Shown here in pieces: positions 1-5,969 of a stretch of DNA of 9,125 nucleotides. The number at the start of each line of letters is the position of its first letter. The first letter of the stretch is position 1. The stretch is taken from assembly GCA_030044375.1 (NCBI GenBank), contig JASHVX010000055.1, positions 1 through 9,125 on the forward strand. The letters are read 5' to 3'. This DNA comes from Nitrososphaerales archaeon (GTDB lineage: Archaea > Thermoproteota > Nitrososphaeria > Nitrososphaerales > Gagatemarchaeaceae). Under the pieces are notes generated by a model. The model was given only the letters and a program-made list of their open reading frames with translations, did not search any database and was not told where the DNA came from. Both the position numbers and the translations under genes were made by a program.

Positions 1-296
1 GAAGTCGTCGTAGGATAGGTCTCAGTGGAGGTCGTGGAAGTGGAAGTCGTCGTAGGATAGGTCTCAGTGGAGGTCGTGGAAGTGGAAGTCGTCGTAGGAT
101 AGGTCTCAGTGGAGGTCGTGGAAGTGGAAGTCGTCGTAGGATAGGTCTCAGTGGAAGTGGTCGAGGTCGAAGTCGTCGTAGGATAGGTCTCAGTGGAAGT
201 GGTCGAGGTCGAAGTCGTCGTAGGATAGGTCTCAGTGGAGGTCGTGGAAGTGGAAGTCGTCGTAGGATAGGTCTCAGTGGAAGTGGTCGAGGTCGA
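1..296 (-). repeat. Seven tandem 42-bp repeats coding for STSTTSTETYPTTT
   Basis: Seven head-to-tail 42-bp units fill 1-294, with the codon phase offset by two bases. Every unit encodes the same 14 residues, STSTTSTETYPTTT. At DNA level there are two versions. Units at 1-42, 43-84, 85-126 and 211-252 share one coding of the STSTTST half; units at 127-168, 169-210 and 253-294 share another. The two versions differ at five third-codon positions and at no amino acid. The array touches the window edge, so the total copy number is unknown. A more diverged Ser/Thr stretch precedes it (297-722). Confidence 0.95.
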
Positions 297-1499
297 GGTA
301 GTGGTGTGACTGGTGGAAGTCGAGGTCGTGCCCGTAGTGGTAGTGGTGGGTGACGTGGAGGTGGAGGTCGTTGAGGTGGTGGTAGTGGTAGGCGAGGTCT
401 CCGTCGACGTGGTGGACGTCGTTGTGTGACCCGTAGACGTCGAGGTGGTTGACGTCGAGGTCGAAGTGGTCGTAGACGTCGTGGAGGTCAGAGTCGAAGT
501 AGTCGTTGTCGTAGTGTCGGTCGAGGTCGAGTGCACCGAGGTCGACACAGACGTGGTCGTCGTCGACGTCGGAGTCACCGAGGTGGTCGTCGATGTCGTA
601 TGGGTAGTGGTATCCGTAATACTCGTCGAGGTCTCCGTAGAGATGACGGTCGACGGGAACGTGGTGGTGGTCGTCGTTGTGGTCGTGGTGGTTGTCGAGG
701 CCGACGTGCTCGTGCTGGTCGTCGGGCCCGCGAATTGCACGCCCAGGTCGACCCATGGGACGTCTGTTGCCGGCGTCCCGGTTATCGTCATGGCAAAACT
801 GGTGCTGCCAGCGGAGGTAGGCAGGTCATACTCCATCAACTCCGGCGTGCCTGCAACTCCCGTGTGGCTCACCGTGAAGCCGCTCGTCCCTGTGCCCACA
901 TAGAGGGTGCTGTTGGCAATCTCGCCGACGGCCACCAGGAACGCGCCGCTTGACACCGACAGCGTCGTGGTCGACATCGCGGTCGAGGTGCTTCCTGAGG
1001 AGTCGCCTGACTCGTAGTTGACGGACGGGCTCGCACCGAGCCCGCTGATCTCGTAAGCGTACGCCGTCGCAGAGTTATCAGTCCCGGTCAAGGTTATCGT
1101 GATGGTGTCAGTCGCCGCGCTCGCGGTGAGTGTCTCGTAGTACACCGTGGCATAGGCGCAGTGATTCGTGTCCGAGCCGATTCCGGACAGTGTCGCCACT
1201 TGGGTGTAGGTCCCCTGACTGTCCGAGACAGTCGCAGTCTGGCAGGAAGAGCTTGTCTGAATCTGAGTGCCAATCACGACGATGATCGTGTCACCTTCTG
1301 TCACGGCGCCGAAACCGTACGTGTGAGCCCCTGCGGCCTCCGTCTCGCCGTTAAGAATCAGCGCGCCTTTTACGAAGGTGGCGTCGGCGTTGCTAACAGG
1401 GACAGGCGCCGCGAAGAGTACGATGGCAATCGGAGCCAGCACAAGCAAGATGATGGAAATCGCGACGAAGGGCTTCTTGCCCCTCCTCATACTAGCCAT
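1..1499 (-). CDS. Membrane-anchored or secreted protein with beta-rich domain and long Ser/Thr tail (partial, C-terminus off window)
   Basis: I do not recognise a named family. The frame is open for 499 codons from the ATG at 1499 to the window edge. Residues 1-9 are basic (MASMRRGKK), and residues 10-33 form one hydrophobic helix, so it is a signal peptide or membrane anchor; a type IV pilin-like leader is a weaker alternative. Residues about 38-258 look like a beta-sandwich, with alternating hydrophobic strands such as DTITITLTGT and AYAYEISGLG, similar in style to bacterial and archaeal surface modules. Cys86 and Cys114 could form a disulfide, and Asn196-Ser-Thr is an N-glycosylation sequon. 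From Pro259 onward the chain is almost entirely Ser and Thr, as in O-glycosylated stalks, and it ends in seven identical 14-residue repeats. The start is chosen because TAG lies three codons upstream; TTG at 1505 and ATG at 1490 are alternatives. A role as a cell-surface or adhesion protein is inference. Confidence 0.8.
   Translation of the reverse strand, partial: MASMRRGKKPFVAISIILLVLAPIAIVLFAAPVPVSNADATFVKGALILNGETEAAGAHTYGFGAVTEGDTIIVVIGTQIQTSSSCQTATVSDSQGTYTQVATLSGIGSDTNHCAYATVYYETLTASAATDTITITLTGTDNSATAYAYEISGLGASPSVNYESGDSSGSTSTAMSTTTLSVSSGAFLVAVGEIANSTLYVGTGTSGFTVSHTGVAGTPELMEYDLPTSAGSTSFAMTITGTPATDVPWVDLGVQFAGPTTSTSTSASTTTTTTTTTTTTFPSTVISTETSTSITDTTTHTTSTTTSVTPTSTTTTSVSTSVHSTSTDTTTTTTSTLTSTTSTTTSTSTSTTSTSTGHTTTSTTSTETSPTTTTTSTTSTSTSPTTTTTGTTSTSTSHTTTSTSTTSTETYPTTTSTSTTSTETYPTTTSTSTTSTETYPTTTSTSTTSTETYPTTTSTSTTSTETYPTTTSTSTTSTETYPTTTSTSTTSTETYPTTT
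297..722 (-). other. Low-complexity Ser/Thr-coding tract
   Basis: This is the irregular part of the Ser/Thr tail of the surface protein, residues 260-401. It is built mostly of ACN and TCN codons with scattered His, Gly, Val, Glu and Pro. The coding strand is rich in C and A, so the plus strand appears rich in G and T, which is the base-composition anomaly seen here. It is coding sequence, not a separate element; Thr/Ser runs of this kind are typical of glycosylated linkers that hold a domain away from the membrane. Confidence 0.85.
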
Positions 1500-1705
1500 A
1501 ATCAACTAAATTGTCTCCAAGTTACACTAGCTCGCAGTCAGTCTTTGCTTCGCCTTTTAAGTCACCCTATTAAGTGTGTATAACGACGGCCGTGAAAGCC
1601 GCGACCTGGTCTTGGTTCCACGAGACATGGAGCCTCGGTGCTTTGGATTGCATCCTGTCGTGAAGATATTGCAATGTTTCGCCGCACCGGACGCGGGGAC
1701 CTCGG
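1500..1705. other. Intergenic region between acnA and the surface-protein gene
   Basis: This stretch of 206 bp lies after the aconitase stop and before the surface-protein start, both read on the minus strand. It is more AT-rich near 1500-1580 than the genes around it. I see no tRNA, no convincing coding frame, and no GC-rich hairpin followed by a T-run that would mark an intrinsic terminator for acnA. The only signal with some support is the AT-rich element at 1555-1560. Confidence 0.6.
1553..1574 (-). promoter_or_regulatory. Possible archaeal TATA-box promoter for the surface-protein gene
   Basis: On the minus strand the AT-rich words TTAATA and TTAAAAGG lie about 55-75 bases upstream of the ATG at 1499. 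If the host is an archaeon, a TATA box at 1555-1560 would place transcription start near 1530 and leave a leader of about 30 bases. A GGAG sits in that leader, but about 15 bases before the ATG, further than usual. The call rests on position and AT content only. Confidence 0.3.
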
Positions 1706-4700
1706 TCACGAGGCCTTGGCTATCTTGCCGAACACGTAAGGAAGGACGCCCCCGCTCTCGACGTACCTCATTTCCGTGGCATTGTCGATCCGACAAAGCA
1801 CTCTGAACCTCTTCTCGCCTCCTTCCCCCCTCGCGACCACGTCCAGGGTCTGACGCGGCCCGTCCATCTGGGATACTCCCAGGATGTCGAAGCTCTCTGT
1901 TCCTATCAGCCCGAGCTTGGCCACGCTCTCTCCTTCGGTAAACTGGAGCGGGAGGACCCCCATCGCCACGAGGTTGCTCCTGTGGATCCTTTCGAAGTCT
2001 TCGGCTATCACAGCCCTGACACCCAGGAGTTTAGGAGCCTTGGCCGCCCAGTCCCTCGAACTCCCCATCCCGTACTGCTTCCCCGCAAGAACGATCAGTG
2101 GCGTCCCCTCCTTGACGTAGGCGACTGACGCGTCGTAGATTGACATCTCATTCCCCGAGGGTATGTGTAGTGTGAATCCGCCCTCCTTCTTGGCCAGAAG
2201 ATTGTGGAGCCTTATGTTGCTGAAGCCTCCTCGGACCATTACCTCGTCGTTTCCACGTCTTGCTCCGAAGGAGCTGAACTGGAGCATCTGGACGCCGTGT
2301 TCGAGAAGATAGATACCGGCGGGGCCATCCACCGCTATTGTTCCCGCTGGGGATATGTGGTCAGTGGTGACCTTGTCCTCGAGGAGTGCGAGGGCGCGCG
2401 CTCCTAGGATGTCGGCCTTGGCGCTCGCCGACTGGTCGGCGTCGAACCACGGAGGGCGCCTGACATAGGTAGACTGGGCCTCCCAGTGGAACAGGGGGTC
2501 AGAGTAGGAGGCGAGAGACTCCCAGCGGGAGTCTCCCTTGGCGGCGCCGGCGTAGCGCGAGGCGTAGAGGTCAGGAGTGAGCGAGCTTTGCACCGACTCC
2601 TTGATCTCGTCCAGCTTGGGCCATACGTCCCTGAGAAACACCTGCCCGCCCCGCGGCGACTCGCCGAGCGGCGTGCGCTCGAAGTCAAAGTCGATGTTCC
2701 CCGCCAGGGCGTACGCGACCACCAGCATAGGGGACATCAGGAAGGAGCCCTTGACCAGCGGGTGTATCCTGCCGTCGAAGTTCCTGTTGCCGGAAAGCAC
2801 GGCCACTGCGTAGGTGCCGTCCTTCTTGACCGTCGCCTCCACCTCCGGCGAAAGAGGACCACTGTTGCCAATGCAGTTGTGCACTGCCACCGTCCCGGCG
2901 ACGAAGGCGTGGATGTCATCAACGGCCAGGTCGTAGACGTGTCTCCTCCCAGCATCCCTCCGGGCCACAACCTTCAGGCTGAAGGCCGGAAGAGACGTCG
3001 ACTCCTCTTCGACGGCACATCGCCCTGACTCAGACGAGCCGCCCTCGCGTGGGGAAGAGAACCAGTCCAGCACCCCCATCTCACGGAAGAGCCTCGTAGG
3101 CGACGGAAAATCGCAACCGTCTCGGCGCATCGGCCTGAAGTGGCGGCCGGCTTCGTTCGGCAGGCGCGAGAACCTGTCATGTCCTTCGAGGAGGGCGTAG
3201 TGGGGCGACACGACCGCTGGCAGGGACGCCTCCTCCTCGTGACCCAGCAACGAGGCGACAACAGCCTGTCGAGCCTGAGGGAAGGTCATGCTGGGGAAGC
3301 TTGCCTTGGCCTCTCTGATCGCAGATCCCATCCACAGCCGTTGTTGGTCGACCCCCCTGACCAGGCGCCAGTAGACAGCCGCGGAAGACGCCCGCGCCAT
3401 CTTGTCTACGCAGTATCGAAAGCCCACTCGCTCCACGAAAGAGAGACCATCGGGCAATTCCAACCTGACCTCGACCCTCGGGATGCCGTCCTGCGCTGGA
3501 GGATAGGTCGACTCGCCCCTCCTCGTAGGATAGTTGCGGACCTTGGCCCCATTGGTGGCCACCCCGCAGCGGTCGAGCAGGCGAACCAGCTCGCGCATAA
3601 CGTCCTCTGCCGCCGGCAGGTCCTCTGGAACCGTGCTGAAGGAGAACGCCGGCGGCTCCAGACCAGCTTCGTGCTCCTCGCTGCCCCAGCGGTGCAAGGA
3701 TGGGGAGTGCCCATCGGCGCCGAAAGCGCCTCCCAAGAACTCTCTGACCACGGCGACCGGGCAGGAGTCCTCCTTAACGAACAGAGGAATGGCCGGCGGC
3801 TGCAGCATGCGCCTGCCCACCTGCACCCCAGCGAGTGAGGCGATGGCTCTGGTGAGCGACACCGGGAGAACGATCGACCGTTTGCGTTCGTCGTACCGTT
3901 TGGCCGCAGGCCTGACTCCGGTCAGGAGCTCCAGGTCTGCCAGGACCATCTCGCGGTCCATCGCTTGGCCGACGTTCATCCTCCCCTGACCGTAGACGCT
4001 GATCGAACCGTCGTTCAGGAAATGCCCGACCAGGCGCGCGAAGGCGAGCATCCTGGCCCGCTGAGAAGGAGAGTCCATGCTGAATAAGGCCTCGCCTGCT
4101 CTGAGGACGTAGCCTTCCTCGTCCGCCCCGGGAGCGTTCCGCGGTCCCTCTATTCCTACGGTGACGCGGTCCTCTCCAGGAGTGAGCTCATCCGCCCTGG
4201 CCCACCTCCCGTCGGAGCGCAGTATCATGTGGTCGGGCGTGCAGACAAGGGAGCGACCATCCTCAAGCACCAACCTGACGCAGTCGCGAGCCCCCCTGTC
4301 CATGAGCTGCGACTGGACGGCGACTCGCAGGGCCGCACTGCCGACCGGGCCGAAGAGGCGGGCTCCCCCGCCCGACGGCAGGCTTTCGATGGGGCGGGAC
4401 GTACCGTCAGCCAGGAGGACCGGCGTTCCAGCCGCGATGCATGTAGTGCACCCGTAGCCCACGAGGGAGAATCCGAGTTGGTCCAGATAGCGCGAAAGGC
4501 CTGCCTTCTGCAGATAGTCAGTGACCACGGTGGAGCCAGGAGCGAAGCTCGGCTTGACCCAGGGCTTCACCCTAAGGCCCATCTCTACGGCCTTCTTCGC
4601 CACGAGCGCTGCGCCCACCATGACCGTGGGGTTGGAGGTGTTGGTGCAGCTCGTTATCGCACTGATGACAACGGCCCCGTCTCTTAGTCGCCGGCCGTCA

Positions 4701-5896
4701 GACCCCGAGGACGTGCCCGCCAGCAGCTGCTGACCGCCGCCGGCAGTAACTCCCACAGCGTGAGGGGCCGCCCCCTTCTCTCCGAGCAGTTGCCTGGCGA
4801 AGGTCGGCATGGTCCGGAGAGGCCTGCGCTCTTCCGGGTTGCGAGGGCCTGCGACAGAAGGCTCGACGTCGTCGAGGTCGACCACGACGACCTCCGAGTA
4901 CCTGGCCTCCTTCTCCGAGTCGGCGAAAATCCCGACGAGTTTGGCGTATCTTTTCACGAAGTCCACGTGCTCAAGCGGCCTGGCAGTGCCTACGAGGTAG
5001 TCTAACGTGGCTTGGTCGGGGGGGCAGAAACCCACTGTGGCCCCGTACTCCGGGGACATGTTCCCGAGGGTCGCCCTGTCCTGCGCCGTCAGCCTGCGGT
5101 ATCCTTCGCCGAAGTACTCGACGAACGAGCCCACGACGTTCTTGCCTCTCAACTTCTCCGTCACAGTGAGCACCAGGTCCGTGGGCGTGACACCCTCCCT
5201 GAGGTCGCCTACCAGTTTGACGCCGAAGACCTTCGGTATCGGCATGTAGTACGGCTCCCCCAACATCACAGCTTCGGCTTCGATGCCCCCTACTCCCCAA
5301 CCGAGGACGCCGATACCGTTCACCATTGTCGTGTGGGAGTCGGTGCCGATTAGAGTGTCCGGGAACGCGAGCAGCTCGCCCCCTTCCGACGACGTCGTGA
5401 CTACCTTCGAGAGGTATTCGAGGTTGAACTGGTGGCAGATCCCCTTGCCCGGAGGGAACACTCTGAGCCCCTCAAAAGAGGACTGGGCCCACTTGAGCAG
5501 CGCGTATCTCTCAGAATTGCGCCCGTACTCCTTCTCGAGGTTGACGCCGAAAGCGAGCTCGTTCCCCCACGCATCGACCTGGATGGAATGGTCGATCACG
5601 AGGTCGATAGGGACCTTCGAGTTGACGCGGGAAGGGCTCAGTCCCGCCTTGCTGGCGGCGTCCCTCATCCCGGCCAGGTCGACTATCAGGGGGACGCCGG
5701 TATAGTCCTGGAGCAGGACCCGGTAAGGCATGAAAGGAGTCTCCGAGTCGACGGTCGCGGGCCACCGCGCCAACGCATGCGCAGCTTCCAGGGCGCCGTG
5801 CACCTTGCCTGCGTTCCTCGCGGCATTCTCCAGAAGAACAAGTATCGACGCGGGCATTCGCTCGACGTCATATCCAAGCTCCCTGAGCTTCATCAC
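1706..5896 (-). CDS. acnA: Aconitate hydratase A (AcnA/IRP1 type) precursor interrupted by an intein
   Basis: Aconitase interconverts citrate and isocitrate through cis-aconitate in the cytoplasm, using a [4Fe-4S] cluster, as a citric acid cycle step. The precursor is 1396 residues. Removing the 522-residue intein (486-1007) leaves 874, close to the roughly 890 usual for AcnA. The N-extein carries LLQDYTGVP (61-69), VIDHS (100-104), GTDSHTT (184-190), NMSPEYGAT (279-287) and the first cluster ligand Cys417 in SAITSCTNTSNP. Cys483 in GYGCTT is the second ligand; Cys1008 in CIGNSGPL, first residue of the C-extein, is the third. The swivel domain has DHISPAG (1179-1185), GSSRDWAAK (1278-1286) and FERIHRSNL (1301-1309). 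The start used is GTG at 5896, with ATG next. Aconitase-like sequence continues upstream in frame, so the true start may be CTG at 5968, just after the transporter stop. Without splicing the cluster site should be broken. Confidence 0.95.
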   Translation of the reverse strand: MMKLRELGYDVERMPASILVLLENAARNAGKVHGALEAAHALARWPATVDSETPFMPYRVLLQDYTGVPLIVDLAGMRDAASKAGLSPSRVNSKVPIDLVIDHSIQVDAWGNELAFGVNLEKEYGRNSERYALLKWAQSSFEGLRVFPPGKGICHQFNLEYLSKVVTTSSEGGELLAFPDTLIGTDSHTTMVNGIGVLGWGVGGIEAEAVMLGEPYYMPIPKVFGVKLVGDLREGVTPTDLVLTVTEKLRGKNVVGSFVEYFGEGYRRLTAQDRATLGNMSPEYGATVGFCPPDQATLDYLVGTARPLEHVDFVKRYAKLVGIFADSEKEARYSEVVVVDLDDVEPSVAGPRNPEERRPLRTMPTFARQLLGEKGAAPHAVGVTAGGGQQLLAGTSSGSDGRRLRDGAVVISAITSCTNTSNPTVMVGAALVAKKAVEMGLRVKPWVKPSFAPGSTVVTDYLQKAGLSRYLDQLGFSLVGYGCTTCIAAGTPVLLADGTSRPIESLPSGGGARLFGPVGSAALRVAVQSQLMDRGARDCVRLVLEDGRSLVCTPDHMILRSDGRWARADELTPGEDRVTVGIEGPRNAPGADEEGYVLRAGEALFSMDSPSQRARMLAFARLVGHFLNDGSISVYGQGRMNVGQAMDREMVLADLELLTGVRPAAKRYDERKRSIVLPVSLTRAIASLAGVQVGRRMLQPPAIPLFVKEDSCPVAVVREFLGGAFGADGHSPSLHRWGSEEHEAGLEPPAFSFSTVPEDLPAAEDVMRELVRLLDRCGVATNGAKVRNYPTRRGESTYPPAQDGIPRVEVRLELPDGLSFVERVGFRYCVDKMARASSAAVYWRLVRGVDQQRLWMGSAIREAKASFPSMTFPQARQAVVASLLGHEEEASLPAVVSPHYALLEGHDRFSRLPNEAGRHFRPMRRDGCDFPSPTRLFREMGVLDWFSSPREGGSSESGRCAVEEESTSLPAFSLKVVARRDAGRRHVYDLAVDDIHAFVAGTVAVHNCIGNSGPLSPEVEATVKKDGTYAVAVLSGNRNFDGRIHPLVKGSFLMSPMLVVAYALAGNIDFDFERTPLGESPRGGQVFLRDVWPKLDEIKESVQSSLTPDLYASRYAGAAKGDSRWESLASYSDPLFHWEAQSTYVRRPPWFDADQSASAKADILGARALALLEDKVTTDHISPAGTIAVDGPAGIYLLEHGVQMLQFSSFGARRGNDEVMVRGGFSNIRLHNLLAKKEGGFTLHIPSGNEMSIYDASVAYVKEGTPLIVLAGKQYGMGSSRDWAAKAPKLLGVRAVIAEDFERIHRSNLVAMGVLPLQFTEGESVAKLGLIGTESFDILGVSQMDGPRQTLDVVARGEGGEKRFRVLCRIDNATEMRYVESGGVLPYVFGKIAKAS
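2870..2881 (-). other. C-terminal splice junction; +1 Cys is an Fe-S ligand
   Basis: The codons are CAC AAC | TGC ATT: intein His521 and Asn522, then Cys1008 and Ile1009 of the C-extein. The +1 cysteine is the nucleophile for transesterification and, by alignment with AcnA, the third ligand of the [4Fe-4S] cluster in the mature enzyme. Confidence 0.9.
2948..3454 (-). other. Unassigned C-terminal segment of the intein between endonuclease core and block F
   Basis: Intein residues about 330-498 follow the endonuclease core and precede splicing block F. I cannot match them to a standard intein block. The segment includes a helix-rich stretch with Gln and Arg (TFPQARQAVVASLLG, about 386-400), then a part rich in His, Arg and aromatic residues (HYALLEGHDRFSRLP), and ends in a Ser/Glu-rich linker near 462-481. 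It could be an extra DNA-recognition domain for homing or simply an elongated linker. Confidence 0.5.
3542..4054 (-). other. LAGLIDADG (DOD) endonuclease core of the intein
   Basis: This covers intein residues about 130-300. Block C is ARLVGHFLNDGSI with acidic Asp144. Block D is probably PPAIPLFV near 215-222, matching the IP-containing element that precedes the second motif in this family. Block E is REFLGGAFGADGH with acidic Asp243. Block H resembles EDVMRELVRLLDRCGV near 279-294. In this family the two aspartates bind the metal ions that cut the intein-free allele of the host gene, and repair then copies the intein in. Both aspartates are present, so an active enzyme is plausible; activity itself cannot be read from sequence. 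Confidence 0.85.
4439..4450 (-). other. N-terminal splice junction inside the Fe-S ligand motif
   Basis: Read on the minus strand the codons are TGC ACT ACA | TGC: cluster ligand Cys483, Thr484, Thr485, then intein Cys1 (precursor residue 486). The extein cysteine is at position -3 relative to the splice site. In unspliced protein Cys1 sits exactly where the third cluster ligand would be, so the precursor shows a mimic of the normal CTTC sequence. Confidence 0.9.
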
Positions 5897-5968
5897 GTTG
5901 AACGCGGTCGCCTTCCCGGCCGGGGCCGCGATGGTCTCGCGGATCCTGTCGAAGCTCTCTAGGGCCAG
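5897..5968 (-). other. Upstream in-frame aconitase N-terminal sequence with CTG start candidate
   Basis: In the acnA frame, the 24 codons above the GTG at 5896 read LALESFDRIRETIAAPAG and then KATAFN. Together with the following MKLRELGYDVERMP they line up with the N-terminal segment of AcnA proteins that leads into the LLEN motif. No ATG, GTG or TTG occurs between 5896 and the upstream in-frame TAG near 6030. A CTG at 5966-5968 lies one base after the transporter TGA (5970-5972), with GGAG four bases ahead of it. Initiation at CTG by coupling to the transporter is my inference; starting at GTG 5896 would give a shortened but possibly functional N-terminus. Confidence 0.5.
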
Positions 5969-5969
5969 C

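Larger units (their letters stand above)
2876..4441 (-). mobile_element. In-frame intein with LAGLIDADG homing endonuclease inside acnA
   Basis: A protein-splicing element of 522 residues (precursor 486-1007) lies between GYGCTT and CIGNSGPL, which are contiguous in ordinary aconitases. The splicing parts are all visible. Block A starts with Cys1 (CIAAGTPVLLADG). Block B is near 62-74 with the TxxH pattern (Thr68, His71). Block F, VYDLAVDDIHAFVAG, is at 502-516. Block G ends in His521-Asn522, followed by Cys+1. This is a class 1 layout: Cys1 acyl shift, transfer to Cys+1, Asn cyclisation. Between the splicing halves is a two-motif homing endonuclease. There is no frameshift or internal stop, so both splicing and DNA cleavage may be functional. 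Insertion at a highly conserved catalytic motif is typical of inteins. Base composition is similar to the host gene, suggesting long residence or a donor of similar GC. Confidence 0.95.

Noticed and set aside
1..294. CRISPR-like array, because of evenly spaced direct repeats
   Set aside because: The 42-bp units are directly adjacent with no unique spacers, keep the reading frame, and encode the same peptide each time.
274..903. Open frames in the Ser/Thr region giving His/Asp-rich (minus), Val-rich (plus) or Arg-rich (plus) products
   Set aside because: They are alternative readings of ACN/TCN codon runs. The minus-strand frame from 1499 gives a sensible anchor, domain and Ser/Thr tail, and explains the periodicity.
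1620..1690. Inverted repeat ATTGCA...TGCAAT downstream of acnA as a terminator
   Set aside because: The arms are only six bases with a 17-base loop and no T-run follows, so it is not distinguishable from chance.
3140..3838. Plus-strand open frame of 232 codons within the intein region
   Set aside because: It is antisense to the intein, which has clear splicing and endonuclease motifs. The antisense product has no recognisable domain.
2876..4441. Intein codon use differing from the host gene (foreign origin)
   Set aside because: A rough hand count of Arg codons gave about 34 CGN to 23 AGA/AGG in the intein against about 10 to 14 in the C-extein. The difference is in the expected direction but the numbers are too small to support a claim.
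2873..4441. Cys-Ile (TGC ATC / TGC ATT) at both intein ends as a target-site duplication
   Set aside because: Cys1 and Cys+1 are required by the splicing mechanism, and inteins do not create target duplications. The shared Ile is most likely chance.
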